Positions 8,646-18,264 are shown, counted from the first letter of the stretch. The stretch: DNA of 64,000 nucleotides from Glycomyces niveus (GCF_017592475.1 NZ_JAGFNP010000011.1:145419-209418), one strand, 5' to 3'. Made by a program: numbers and translations. The notes: a model not told the origin generated them from the sequence alone.

Positions 8646-10781
8646 ATGACCCTTGACAAAACTGTGCCGGATGCTGCCATGAGTGAATCCGACATGGCAC
8701 TCGAAACTCCTGAAACCCCCGTAACCACCGACGCGCAGGCCGTCGCCGCCGAGGCCCCGGCCGCCGTCGACAGCACCGTCGAAGACACGGTCGAGACCAC
8801 CGCGGCCCCCGCGGCCGAGTCCACCGAAGCCGTTGCGGCCGAAGCGGAGATCCCCGCGGACTTCACGGTCGAGGCCGACGAGGTCCCGGCCTACACCGGC
8901 CCGTCCTTCGACGAGCTCGGCCTGCCCGAGAAGATCACCGCCGCGCTGGCCGAGCAGGGCATCATCACGCCCTTCCCGATCCAGGCCGCGACGATTCCGG
9001 ACGCCATCGCCGGGCGCGACATCCTCGGCCGCGGCCAGACCGGTTCGGGCAAGACCCTGGCCTTCGGCCTGCCGACCCTGGCGCGCCTCGCCGCCGGCGG
9101 CCGCACCAAGGCCAAGCGCCCCCGCGCGATCATCCTGACTCCGACCCGCGAACTGGCCATCCAGGTCGCCGAGTCGCTGCAGACCTTCGGCGACGCCGTC
9201 GGCATCGACATGAAGGTCGTCTGCGGCGGCACTGCGTTCAACCGCCAGATCGACGCGCTCCGCGCCGGGGTCGACATGCTCGTCGCCACCCCGGGCCGCC
9301 TGCGCGACCTCATCCGCCGCGGCGAGTGCTCGCTCGAGGACGTCGAGCTGGCGATCCTCGACGAGGCCGACCAGATGGCCGACATGGGCTTCCTGCCCGA
9401 GGTCGAAGAGCTGTTCGACCAGCTGCCGACCGGGGGCCAGCGCATGCTGTTCTCGGCCACGCTGGAAGAGGAGATCGACGTCCTCGTCCGCAAGTACCTG
9501 TCCGAGCCCGTCGTCCACTCGGTCGACCCGCCGGCCGGTTCGGTCACCACCATGACCCACCACCTGATGCTCATCGGCCCGCGCGACAAGGCCACGATGA
9601 CCGCCGCCGTCGCGTCCCGCCCGGGCCTGACGATGGTGTTCGTCCGCACCCAGCTCGCCGTCGACCGCATCGCCGAGGAGCTACGCGAGGCCGGCGTCAA
9701 CGCCGAGGGCCTGCACGGCGGCATGTCGCAGCAGGACCGCTCGAAGGTCCTCGACCGCTTCAAGAACGGGCGCCTGGACGCGCTGGTCTGCACGGACGTC
9801 GCGGCCCGCGGCATCCACGTGGACGGCGTCGACATGGTCCTCCACGTCGACCCGCCCAAGACCCACAAGGACTACCTGCACCGCGCCGGCCGCACGGCCC
9901 GCGCCGGGCAGTCGGGCCACGTGGCGACCCTGGTGCTGCCGCACCAGAACCGCAGCATGTTCAGCCTCATCGAGCGCGCCGGCGTCGAGGCCCAGCGCCA
10001 CTACGTCAACGACAACTTCGACGCCGAGCTCACCAAGCTCATGGGCGCCCGGAACTTCACCGACCTGCGCGCGGTCTCGGCCGAGCACCAGGCCGCCCGC
10101 AGCGACGAGGAGATCAAGCGCCTCGAGCGCCAGATCGAGCGCCTGAAGGAGGACGCCGAGGGCCTGCGCACCGAGGCCGCCCGTCTGCGCGAGCAGGCCG
10201 AGCGCGAGATCGTCGAAGGCCCGTCCAAGCGCCGTGACGACCGCGGCCCGCGCCGCGAGCGTGACGACCGCGGTGGCGGCGAGCGTCGTGGCGGCGGCTA
10301 TCGCGGCCAGGGCGGCGACCGTGGCGGTTACCGCGGCAACCGCGAGGGCGGGGACCGTGGCGGCTACCGCGGGAACCGTGAAGGCGGGGACCGTGGCGGC
10401 TACCGGGGCAACCGCGAAGGCGGCGACCGCGGTGGGTACCGCGGCAACCGCGAGGGCGGCTACCAGGGCAACCGCGAGGGCGGCTACCAGGGCAACCGTG
10501 ACGGCGGCCGGGGTGGCTACGGCGACCGCGACAACCGCGGCGGCGGCTACGGCGGCGGCGAGCGCCGCAGCTACGGCGACCGCGACAACCGCGGTGGCGG
10601 CTTCCGCAGCGACAGCCGCAGCGGTGGCTTCAGCGGCGAGCGTCGCAGCTACGGCGACCGTGACAACCGCGGTGGCGGCTTCCGCGGCGACGACCGCGGC
10701 AACCGCGGTGGTTTCCGCGGCGACGACCGCGGCGAGCGCGGCGGCTTCCGCGGCGACCGCGAACGCCGAGACCGCTGGTAA
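8646..10781 (+). CDS. DEAD-box RNA helicase with RGG-repeat tail
   Basis: A 711-residue ATP-dependent RNA helicase, probably cytoplasmic and acting in ribosome assembly or mRNA decay like other cold-inducible DEAD-box proteins. In order: an Ala/Glu/Val-rich acidic extension (about 1-95), Q-motif region (FDELGLPEKITAALAEQG), Walker A GQTGSGKT, LDEAD, SAT (LFSATLEE), then the second RecA domain with HRAGRTARAGQ. A short coiled stretch and an Arg/Gly-rich tail (about 515-711) follow. The start is ATG 8646, which has GGAAGG six bases upstream; an earlier in-frame start has no such site. The leader after the preceding terminator is about 120 bases. Confidence 0.93.
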   Translation: MTLDKTVPDAAMSESDMALETPETPVTTDAQAVAAEAPAAVDSTVEDTVETTAAPAAESTEAVAAEAEIPADFTVEADEVPAYTGPSFDELGLPEKITAALAEQGIITPFPIQAATIPDAIAGRDILGRGQTGSGKTLAFGLPTLARLAAGGRTKAKRPRAIILTPTRELAIQVAESLQTFGDAVGIDMKVVCGGTAFNRQIDALRAGVDMLVATPGRLRDLIRRGECSLEDVELAILDEADQMADMGFLPEVEELFDQLPTGGQRMLFSATLEEEIDVLVRKYLSEPVVHSVDPPAGSVTTMTHHLMLIGPRDKATMTAAVASRPGLTMVFVRTQLAVDRIAEELREAGVNAEGLHGGMSQQDRSKVLDRFKNGRLDALVCTDVAARGIHVDGVDMVLHVDPPKTHKDYLHRAGRTARAGQSGHVATLVLPHQNRSMFSLIERAGVEAQRHYVNDNFDAELTKLMGARNFTDLRAVSAEHQAARSDEEIKRLERQIERLKEDAEGLRTEAARLREQAEREIVEGPSKRRDDRGPRRERDDRGGGERRGGGYRGQGGDRGGYRGNREGGDRGGYRGNREGGDRGGYRGNREGGDRGGYRGNREGGYQGNREGGYQGNRDGGRGGYGDRDNRGGGYGGGERRSYGDRDNRGGGFRSDSRSGGFSGERRSYGDRDNRGGGFRGDDRGNRGGFRGDDRGERGGFRGDRERRDRW
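10311..10502 (+). repeat. Tandem 36-bp repeats coding GGDRGGYRGNRE
   Basis: Four consecutive 36-base units encode the 12-residue repeat GGDRGGYRGNRE, followed by two 24-base units encoding GGYQGNRE and GGYQGNRD. The units differ only at wobble positions. They form part of the helicase's RNA-binding tail and are likely to vary in number between strains. Confidence 0.9.
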
Positions 10782-10794
10782 GCACTGACCGACC

Positions 10795-10833
10795 GAAGCG
10801 GCCCTGAGGAACCCAGTTCCCCAGGGCCGCTTC
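10795..10833 (+). terminator. Terminator of the DEAD-box helicase gene
   Basis: Perfect 12-bp stem (10795-10806 with 10822-10833) 13 bases after the stop codon. Confidence 0.8.
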
Positions 10834-10968
10834 GCATTTCCGCCCGACCTTCCAATCGCCCCCGCCCGACGCCCACGCCTCCGCCACGGCCCGATGTCGC
10901 ACCCGGAGCTCACACTCGGCAATCGGGGCGCTCCGCCCCGACCTCCCCGACCCCGGGGGCCGGACCCG

Positions 10969-11424
10969 CTACTCCGCCTGGAAACCCAGCCTCGGGCCGG
11001 CACCCTCTTCCGCCACCTTGTCCGACAGGTTGTAGATCGCGCACCGGCTGATCGAGAGGCATCCGCAGCCGATGCAGCCGTCCAGCTCCTCCTGCAGGTT
11101 CCGCAGATGCGCGATCCGCTCCTCGATCCGCCGGCTCCACTCCGTCGACAGCCGCCGCCAGTCCGCCCGGTCCGGGATGCGCCCCTCCGGGAGCCGGTCC
11201 AGCGACGCCTTGATCTCGTCCAGCGACAGCCCGATCGACTGCGCCGCCCGGATGAACGCCACCCGCCGCAGCTCCGCCCGGCGGTACCGCCGCTGATTGC
11301 CGCCCGTGCGCTCCGAATGGATGAGCTCGAGCGACTCGTAGTAGCGCAGCGCCGAGGTGCTGACCCCCGCGCGCGCGGCGAAGTCGCCGATCGACAGCAT
11401 CGTCCCCGGATCATGCGAAACCAT
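10969..11424 (-). CDS. soxR: Redox-sensitive MerR-family activator SoxR
   Basis: A 151-residue transcription factor. It has an N-terminal MerR winged helix (MLSIGDFAARAGVSTSALRYYE), a dimerisation helix, and the cluster CIGCGCLSISRC, which is the CX2CXCX5C motif that binds the [2Fe-2S] centre of SoxR. Redox-cycling compounds oxidise that cluster and switch the bound protein to activator. I use ATG 11424 (MVSHDPG), with AGGGA upstream; a later ATG (MLSIG) at 11403 is also possible. The gene diverges from a split transketolase, and a SoxR-type palindrome lies between them, so it probably regulates those genes and perhaps itself. Confidence 0.93.
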   Translation of the reverse strand: MVSHDPGTMLSIGDFAARAGVSTSALRYYESLELIHSERTGGNQRRYRRAELRRVAFIRAAQSIGLSLDEIKASLDRLPEGRIPDRADWRRLSTEWSRRIEERIAHLRNLQEELDGCIGCGCLSISRCAIYNLSDKVAEEGAGPRLGFQAE

Positions 11425-11449
11425 TGTGTCCCTGCCCACTCCAGTCTTT

Positions 11450-11469
11450 ACTTCAAGTCGACTTGAAGT
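11450..11469. promoter_or_regulatory. SoxR-type operator between soxR and transketolase genes
   Basis: The perfect 20-bp palindrome ACTTCAAGTCGACTTGAAGT contains the TCAAGT-N2-ACTTGA core typical of SoxR boxes. It sits between a -35-like TTTACT (11447-11452) and a -10-like CATGAT (11472-11477) with a 19-base spacer, the stretched spacing that MerR-family activators correct. The -10 is seven bases before the transketolase ATG. Confidence 0.85.
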
Positions 11470-11484
11470 TACATGATGCTCTCC

Positions 11485-12159
11485 ATGGACACCACCTTCG
11501 AACAGGTACGGGAACTGGCACTGCGCTCCGTGACCGACGTGCGCTACCCGATCGTCAAGACCTACACCCTCGACGCCCTCTGGGTCCTCTACGACCGCGT
11601 CCTCCGCGTCGACCCGAACCGCCCCGACGACCCCGACCGCGACCGCTTCCTCCTCTCGAAGGGCCACGGCCCCAGCGCCTTCTACGCGGTCCTTGCCGCC
11701 AAGGGCTTCTTCCCCGCCGCCTGGCTCGACGGCATCGCCACCCTCGAGTCCCGCCTCGGCTCCCACCCCGACGCGACCCTCATCCCCGGCGTCGAGATGT
11801 CCGCCGGCTCCCTCGGCCACGGCCTCCCGCTCGCCGTCGGCACCGCCCACGGCCTCCGCGCCACCGGCCGCACCGGCTCCCGCGTCTTCGTCCTCGTCGG
11901 CGACGCCGAACTCGACGAAGGCTCCAACCACGAGGCCATCGCCTACGCCGGCGCCCTCGGCCTCGCCAACCTCGACGTCATCGTCGCCGACAACGACTCG
12001 GCCTCCCACGGCTGGCCCGGCGGCATCGCCTCCCGCTTCGAGGTGAACGGCTGGAGCGCCGCCACCGTCGACGCCACCGACCACGAGGCCCTGTACCGCT
12101 CCTTCACCACCGCCCACCCCGACCGGCCGCACGTCACGGTCGCCGCCTACCGCCCCTGA
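11485..12159 (+). CDS. Transketolase, N-terminal (TPP-binding) subunit
   Basis: A 224-residue protein matching the thiamine-diphosphate half of transketolase: SKGHGPSAFYAVL near the start, and the metal/TPP motif GDAELDEGSNHEA with the downstream DND. With the next gene it would form one split enzyme exchanging two-carbon units between sugar phosphates (pentose phosphate pathway). The ATG at 11485 follows the -10-like hexamer by seven bases; another in-frame ATG at 11473 lies inside that hexamer and is unlikely. No ribosome site is visible, fitting a leaderless message. The SoxR operator directly upstream suggests redox-stress induction. A dedicated alternative substrate is possible. Confidence 0.88.
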   Translation: MDTTFEQVRELALRSVTDVRYPIVKTYTLDALWVLYDRVLRVDPNRPDDPDRDRFLLSKGHGPSAFYAVLAAKGFFPAAWLDGIATLESRLGSHPDATLIPGVEMSAGSLGHGLPLAVGTAHGLRATGRTGSRVFVLVGDAELDEGSNHEAIAYAGALGLANLDVIVADNDSASHGWPGGIASRFEVNGWSAATVDATDHEALYRSFTTAHPDRPHVTVAAYRP

Positions 12160-12173
12160 AACGGAGAAGACCG

Positions 12174-13106
12174 ATGGTGTACCAAGCCGACCCGCTCGAA
12201 GACGACCTGCAGCCCCTGACCATGCGCGACGCCTGGGCCGCGCACCTCTCCGACCTCGTCGACGCCGACCCGCGCCTCGCCGTGGTCCTCGCCGACATCT
12301 CCAGTGACATGTTCACCGACGCGATGAAGGCCCACCCCGACCGCGTCATCAACGTCGGCATCCGCGAGCAGCTGCTCATCGGCGCCGCCGGGGGGCTGGC
12401 GCTGGCCGGGATGCGCCCCGTGGCCCACACCTACGCGCCGTTCCTCATCGAGCGGGCGTTCGAGCAGGTGAAGCTCGACTTCGAGCACCAGGGGACGAGC
12501 GGCGTCCTGGTGACCGTGGGCGCCTCGTACGACTGGGCCGAGGGCAGCTTCACCCATTTCAGCCCGCGCGACGTGGCACTGTTCGACACGCTCCCGGGCT
12601 GGCGGGTGTTCGTCCCCGGCCACGCCGCCGAGGTGCCGCCGCTCCTCGACCGCGCGGTGCAAGCCGAAGACGGCGTCTACATCCGCCTTTCCCTGCGGCA
12701 CAACGAGAACCCGTACGCGGTGCCGGACGGCAAGCTGCTGGTTCTGCGGGAAGGCAAGCGCGCCACCGTGGCCGTCGTCGGCCCGCTGCTCGACAACGTG
12801 CTGGAGGCGACGGCCGACCTCGACGTGACCGTGGCCTACACGAACACGCCGCGCCCGCTCGACACCGCGGGCCTGCGCGAGCTGGCCGCCGAGACCGGTG
12901 ACGCGATCGTCGTGGTCGAGCCGTATCTCGAAGGCACCTCGGCGTGGCTGGTCTCGCGCGCGTACGAGGACCGGCCGCACCGGCTGCTGTCGCTCGGCGT
13001 GGGCCGCGAGGAGCTGCGCCGCTACGGGACCGCCGCCGAGCACGAGCGCCTGCACGGCCTCGACGCGGAGGGCATCCGCGCCCGCGTGCGCGCGTTCCTG
13101 GCCTGA
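12174..13106 (+). CDS. Transketolase, C-terminal subunit
   Basis: A 310-residue partner of the preceding subunit: pyrimidine-binding domain (MRDAWAAHLSDLVDADPRL...VLADISSDMF, then NVGIREQLLIGAAGGLALAG with the conserved glutamate) and the C-terminal transketolase domain (about 190-310). The ATG has GGAGA a few bases upstream and the gap to subunit 1 is 14 bases, so both are in one operon. A 17-bp perfect hairpin ends it. Split transketolases of this form are common in actinobacteria beside full-length ones. Confidence 0.88.
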   Translation: MVYQADPLEDDLQPLTMRDAWAAHLSDLVDADPRLAVVLADISSDMFTDAMKAHPDRVINVGIREQLLIGAAGGLALAGMRPVAHTYAPFLIERAFEQVKLDFEHQGTSGVLVTVGASYDWAEGSFTHFSPRDVALFDTLPGWRVFVPGHAAEVPPLLDRAVQAEDGVYIRLSLRHNENPYAVPDGKLLVLREGKRATVAVVGPLLDNVLEATADLDVTVAYTNTPRPLDTAGLRELAAETGDAIVVVEPYLEGTSAWLVSRAYEDRPHRLLSLGVGREELRRYGTAAEHERLHGLDAEGIRARVRAFLA

Positions 13107-13110
13107 ACGA

Positions 13111-13147
13111 CCGGAGCCTCCGAGCGGGCACCGCTCGGAGGCTCCGG
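13111..13147. terminator. Bidirectional terminator, transketolase / DoxX
   Basis: A 17-bp perfect stem (13111-13127 with 13131-13147) and three-base loop between two convergent genes. One of the strongest hairpins in the window. Confidence 0.88.
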
Positions 13148-13159
13148 TTCGTCGCGTCC

Positions 13160-13618
13160 CTACGCCATGCTCCCGGCGCGGGCCGGTTCGTCGCTCTCCT
13201 TCTTGTCGCCGACGTTGTTGAGCCACAGCGAGTCCAGCGCGAGCGCGCCGCCGCCGGAGAACCCGATGGCGATCGAGAGCGCGGCCAGCAGGAGCACGTA
13301 CTCGTAGCCGCCCTCTTGCGAGAAGAAGGCGCCGTTGAGCGGGTGCACGAAGTACATCGCGCCGAGCATGACCCCGGCGAGCGCGAGCCCCGCGAGCGGT
13401 AGGAGCGCTCCCAAAATAAGCATCGCGCCGCCGATGATCTCGGCGCCCACGGTGAAGTACGCCGCCAGCGTGGGTGCCGGGATGCCCAAGCTGTCGAAGC
13501 CTTGCACTGTGGCGTCCATGCCGTTGGTGTTGAACTTCTGCCATCCGTGCGCGATGAAGACGACGCCGAGCACGACGCGTCCGATGAGGAGCCCGATCGG
13601 CTGGAGTCGGGTGATCAT
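13160..13618 (-). CDS. DoxX-family membrane protein
   Basis: A 152-residue protein with four predicted membrane helices and the family's opening pattern (LLIGRVVLGVVFIAHGWQKF...). DoxX-type proteins are linked to redox or detoxification functions, but the biochemical activity is unsettled. The start is supported by a perfect AGGAGG seven bases before the ATG. An AT-rich promoter with an inverted repeat lies upstream. Its neighbour soxR makes an oxidative-stress connection plausible but unproven. Confidence 0.88.
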   Translation of the reverse strand: MITRLQPIGLLIGRVVLGVVFIAHGWQKFNTNGMDATVQGFDSLGIPAPTLAAYFTVGAEIIGGAMLILGALLPLAGLALAGVMLGAMYFVHPLNGAFFSQEGGYEYVLLLAALSIAIGFSGGGALALDSLWLNNVGDKKESDEPARAGSMA

Positions 13619-13717
13619 TCTTGCCTCCTAAAGGGGGTGTCGAGTCGCGTCGGGCCTGAGAGAGGCGTCTGGCGGTGGTCGGTGAGGACGGTCCAGCGGA
13701 GGAGCGGCGCGACTTCC

Positions 13718-13770
13718 GTTGATAATTCAACTAAAGGAGGAGTTTAGCAAAATGTAATGATCAATGTAAA
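13718..13770 (-). promoter_or_regulatory. AT-rich doxX promoter with operator-like repeat
   Basis: On the minus strand TTTACA (13765-13770) and TAAACT (13741-13746) are separated by 18 bases, a near-consensus promoter. The inverted repeat GTTGA-N4-TCAAC (13718-13731) lies at the expected transcription start, where a repressor would block initiation. The stretch of about 70 bases is strikingly AT-rich for this genome. Confidence 0.6.
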
Positions 13771-13872
13771 TGTATGCATGCTAGGAATACTGCGCGCGAT
13801 TTGCGTCGTGGCGACGCAGTGACAAACGTCCGGAAGACGGGCACAATGCCCCCTCCGGCTCCGCGCGCTCGC

Positions 13873-14445
13873 CTAGTGGCGGCGCACGGCCTCTTCCACG
13901 AGCCTGAGGATGCGCGTGATGTCGAGGTCGTCGCGGCCCGTCGCCAGGTAGCGCACCAGGCCGTCGTACATCAGCTGCAGGAACCCCGCCAGGACCTCGA
14001 TGTCGACGTCCGTGCGCAGCACCCCGATCTCGCGCTGGTGCTCCAGCCGCTCCCGGCTCGCCTCGGCGATCGCCTCGCGCCGCCGGCCCCAGGCCTCGGC
14101 GAACTCCGGGTCGGTGCGCAGGCGCCGCGCCACCTCCAGCTGCGTCCCGAGCCAGCCCGCGGTCTCGGGCTTGTCCGCGCCAGTCGTCAGGTCCTGCATG
14201 ACGCCCACCAGGCCCCGCTCGGCCACGGTCGCCGCCATCTCCGCCGCGTCGACGGACGCCACCGCGAGGAACAGCGCGTCCTTGTCGCGGAAGTGGTGGA
14301 AGATCGCCCCGCGGGAGAGCTCCGTCGCCTCCTCGAGCCGCCGCACCGTCGCACCCTCGTATCCGAACTTGGCGAAGCACGAGCGGGCGCCGTCCAGGAT
14401 CTGCTGGCGGCGGGAGTCGAGGTGTTCTTGGCTGACGCGAGGCAC
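13873..14445 (-). CDS. TetR-family transcriptional regulator (AcnR-like N-terminus)
   Basis: A 190-residue repressor-type protein. The N-terminal helix-turn-helix is clear (QQILDGARSCFAKFGYEGATVRRLEEATELSRGAIFHHFRDKDALF); the rest is an all-helical ligand or dimer domain. The opening MPRVSQEHLDSRRQQIL recalls actinobacterial AcnR-type regulators, but no aconitase gene is nearby, so the target is unknown. It lies upstream of the divergent DUF3046-recA block. Confidence 0.88.
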   Translation of the reverse strand: MPRVSQEHLDSRRQQILDGARSCFAKFGYEGATVRRLEEATELSRGAIFHHFRDKDALFLAVASVDAAEMAATVAERGLVGVMQDLTTGADKPETAGWLGTQLEVARRLRTDPEFAEAWGRRREAIAEASRERLEHQREIGVLRTDVDIEVLAGFLQLMYDGLVRYLATGRDDLDITRILRLVEEAVRRH

Positions 14446-14557
14446 CCGGCAATCTTGCCACCTGCGCTTGGCCCCGGCCCAAAGAGTCGCCTACGGTTGT
14501 CCCAGTGGAACGGCGGGAACGACGCACCGGACGGTGCGGGAAGCGGGGGAGCGGCGC

Positions 14558-14761
14558 ATGAAACTGAGCGACTTCTGGGACCGGATGGACGAGACCTTCG
14601 GCGCCTCGTACGCCCGGTCGGTGGCCTCCGACCTCTCCCTCGGCCAGCTCGGCGGCCGCACCATCGACCAGGCGCTCGCCGAGGGCGAGAACGCCAAGGC
14701 CGTGTGGATGGCCGTCTGCCGCGCCTGGCCCGAGCGGATCCCCTCGCGCCTGGTGCGCTGA
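14558..14761 (+). CDS. DUF3046 small protein
   Basis: A 67-residue protein (MKLSDFWDRMDETFGASYARSVASD...) of the actinobacterial DUF3046 family, which commonly sits directly upstream of recA. Its function is unknown. The ATG follows a GGGGGAGCGG ribosome site. It ends about 135 bases before recA, which has its own damage-type promoter. Confidence 0.88.
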   Translation: MKLSDFWDRMDETFGASYARSVASDLSLGQLGGRTIDQALAEGENAKAVWMAVCRAWPERIPSRLVR

Positions 14762-14833
14762 CCCCTACATCGGGACCTGAGGAATGCCCGTCTCTGCGAG
14801 TTGGGCCCTGTTCGAACAAGCCGTTGTCCTAGG

Positions 14834-14856
14834 TTGTCGGTGGGGGCGACTACCGT
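14834..14856 (+). promoter_or_regulatory. RecA-NDp (PafBC-type) DNA-damage promoter of recA
   Basis: TTGTCGGTG (14834-14842), eight bases and TACCGT (14851-14856) match the published pattern TTGTCRGTG-N8-TAnnnT for LexA-independent damage-inducible actinobacterial genes, activated by PafBC. Predicted transcription start is at 14862-14864. A lone LexA half-site TCGAAC lies at 14812-14817. Confidence 0.85.
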
Positions 14857-14896
14857 ATTCACCATGGCTAAGCAGACAGGAACCAGGGGAGGCGGG

Positions 14897-15923
<1,027 letters not shown>

Positions 15924-15949
<26 letters not shown>

Positions 15950-16460
15950 GCCGAACGATCCCGAGGCGGCCCGGCAGTACTGCCTCCAACTGCTGTCGGG
16001 CCGGCCCCGCACGCGCTCCGAGCTCGGGGACTCGATGCGCCGCAAGGGCTTCGAGGAGGAGGTCGTCACCGAGATCCTGCAGCGGTACGCCGAGGTCGGC
16101 CTCATCGACGACGCGGTGTTCGCCCGCGCCTGGGTCGAGTCGCGCCACCGCAGCCGGGGCCTGTCGAAGCGGAGCCTCGCGGGGGAACTGCGCCGCAAAG
16201 GCGTCGACCCCGACTTCGTGGACGCGGCGGTCGAGCAGGTCAGCGACGACGACGAGCGCGAGGCCGCCCTCGAGCTGGCCCGGCGCCGCTACCGGTCCCT
16301 CGCGGGCCAGAGCGACGACGCCGTCCTCCGCAAACTCGTCGGCATGCTCGCGCGCAAAGGCTACGGCTCCGGCATCGCCATCCCGGTCGTCAAGCAGGTC
16401 CTCGCCGAGGCCGAGAGCGACGCCGCCGAGCTCCTCGACGAGGACGCCCACTTCGAGTAG
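15924..16460 (+). CDS. recX: Regulatory protein RecX
   Basis: A 178-residue modulator that caps or inhibits RecA filaments. It shows three-helix repeats typical of RecX (CLQLLSGRPRTRSELGDSMRRKGF; GLIDDAVFARAWVESR; ELARRRYRSLAG). The likely start is TTG 15924, inside the end of recA, so the two genes are translationally coupled; this recA/recX overlap is the normal actinobacterial arrangement. Confidence 0.93.
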
Positions 16461-16665
16461 CCCCGGGTCTCACGAGGCGGGGTTAGGCTCGTGAAGTGCG
16501 GGCCGTCCCGGCCGTGACCTGTGGGGTCCGACGTGCGCGGGGCGTTCCATCATCCGGAATACGGCAGGTCGGTAAGGAGCCGTTAACGCGTTCGACATAC
16601 GATGGGCCGCGACGACGCAGCGCCGCGCCCGGTCCTCCGTCTCTCCTTACCTTTGCGAGGTATCC

Positions 16666-18264
16666 ATGACCGAACCGAAACCCGTCGTGGTCATTGCCGA
16701 CCCACTCGCGCCCGCCGCGGTCGAAGTCCTCTCCGGCGACTTCGACGTCCGGGAGATCGACGGTACGAACGTGGAGTCCCTCCACGCCGCGCTGGTCGAG
16801 GCCGATGCCGTGATCGTCCGCTCCGCCACCACCATCAACGCCGCGGCGCTCGAGCACGCGCCGAAGCTGAAGGTCATCGCCCGCGCGGGCGTCGGGCTCG
16901 ACAACGTCGACCTGCCCGCCGCCACCGAACGCGGCGTCATGGTCGTCAACGCGCCGACCTCCAACATCGTCTCCGCCGCCGAGCAGGCCATCACGCTGCT
17001 GCTCGCCAGCGCGCGCCACATCGCCCGCGCCGACGCCTCGCTGCGCGCCGGGCGCTGGGACCGCAAGAAGTTCACCGGCGTCGAGATCCAGGGCAAGACC
17101 CTCGGCGTCATCGGCTTCGGCAAGATCGGGCAGCTCGTCACCACCCGCATGCAGGCCTTCGACATGGACGTCGTCGCCTACGACCCGTACGCCCAGCCCG
17201 CGATCGCCGCGAAGCTCGGCGTCAAGCTCGTCGACCTCGACACGCTGCTGGCCGCCTCGGACTTCATCACGATCCACCTGCCGAAGACCCCCGAGACCGT
17301 CGGGATCCTCGGCGAGGACGCGTTCAACAAGGTCAAGCCGGGCGTGCGGATCGTCAACGCCGCCCGCGGCGGGCTCATCGACGAAGAGGCGCTGGCCGCC
17401 GCGCTACAGGACGGCCGCGTCGCCGCCGCCGGCCTCGACGTGTTCGTCAAGGAGCCGTGCACCGACTCGCCGCTGTTCGCGCTCGACAACGTGGTCGCGG
17501 CCCCGCACCTGGGCGCCTCGACCCGCGAGGCGCAGGACAACGCCGGCCTCGCGGTCGCCAAGAGCGTGCGCCTCGCCCTCTCCGGCGAGTTCGTGCCTGA
17601 CGCCGCGAACGTGCAGGCCGGAGGCGTCGTCCACGAGGACGTGCGCCCGCTGCTGCCGCTCGCCGAGCGCCTGGGCCGCACCTTCAACGCGCTGACCGGC
17701 GCCCCGGTCCAGTCGCTCACGGTCGAGGTCCGCGGCGACGTCGTCGACCACGACGTGACCGTGCTCCAGCTCGCGGCCACCAAGGGCCTGTTCGTGGACG
17801 TGGCCGACTCGGTCACCTACGTGAACGCGCCGCTCGTGGCCGACCAGCGCGGCGTCGAGGTCGGCCTGTTCGCGACCAAGGAGTCCCCGGAGTACCAGAC
17901 GCTGCTGACGCTGCGCGGCGCGCTCGTCGACGGCCGCAGCCTCACGGTCTCGGGCACGATCAGCCCCGGCCCGCACGGCGGCCTGCGCCTGACCGAGATC
18001 GACGGGTTCGAGCTCGACATCGACCTGGACGGCTCGCTGCTGTTCCTGCGCTACACCGACCGTCCCGGCGTCGTCGGCCTCATCGGCGGCGCGCTCGGCG
18101 ACCTGGGCATCAACATCGCCGCGATGCAGGTGGCCCGCAAGGCCGCCGGCGGCGAGGCGGTCATGGCGATGGCGCTCGACGCGCCGGTGCCCGCCGAGGT
18201 GCTGGGCCGCATCAAGGAAGCGGTCGGCGCGAGCGGCGTCAAGTCGGTGACCCTGCAGGACTAG
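16666..18264 (+). CDS. serA: D-3-phosphoglycerate dehydrogenase
   Basis: A 532-residue first enzyme of serine biosynthesis, oxidising 3-phosphoglycerate with NAD. It has the long actinobacterial form: N-terminal substrate and NAD domains (GVIGFGKIGQ; ARGGLIDEEAL; catalytic histidine in APHLGAS), an intervening allosteric domain (about 320-450) and a C-terminal ACT domain (FLRYTDRPGVVGLIGGALGDL) that binds serine for feedback control. The ATG follows GCGAGG. A CATACGAT-type -10 occurs near 16596-16603, giving a leader of about 60 bases. The serA-leuB-ilvE order is an amino-acid biosynthetic cluster. Confidence 0.96.
   Translation: MTEPKPVVVIADPLAPAAVEVLSGDFDVREIDGTNVESLHAALVEADAVIVRSATTINAAALEHAPKLKVIARAGVGLDNVDLPAATERGVMVVNAPTSNIVSAAEQAITLLLASARHIARADASLRAGRWDRKKFTGVEIQGKTLGVIGFGKIGQLVTTRMQAFDMDVVAYDPYAQPAIAAKLGVKLVDLDTLLAASDFITIHLPKTPETVGILGEDAFNKVKPGVRIVNAARGGLIDEEALAAALQDGRVAAAGLDVFVKEPCTDSPLFALDNVVAAPHLGASTREAQDNAGLAVAKSVRLALSGEFVPDAANVQAGGVVHEDVRPLLPLAERLGRTFNALTGAPVQSLTVEVRGDVVDHDVTVLQLAATKGLFVDVADSVTYVNAPLVADQRGVEVGLFATKESPEYQTLLTLRGALVDGRSLTVSGTISPGPHGGLRLTEIDGFELDIDLDGSLLFLRYTDRPGVVGLIGGALGDLGINIAAMQVARKAAGGEAVMAMALDAPVPAEVLGRIKEAVGASGVKSVTLQD

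Noticed and set aside
10311..10502. Regular repeats that might suggest a CRISPR array
   Set aside because: The units are contiguous, have no spacers and encode an in-frame RGG repeat of the helicase.
14805..14830. LexA box upstream of recA
   Set aside because: Only one half-site (TCGAAC) fits; the second half (CGTTGT or GTTGTC) does not match GTTCGA at the right spacing.
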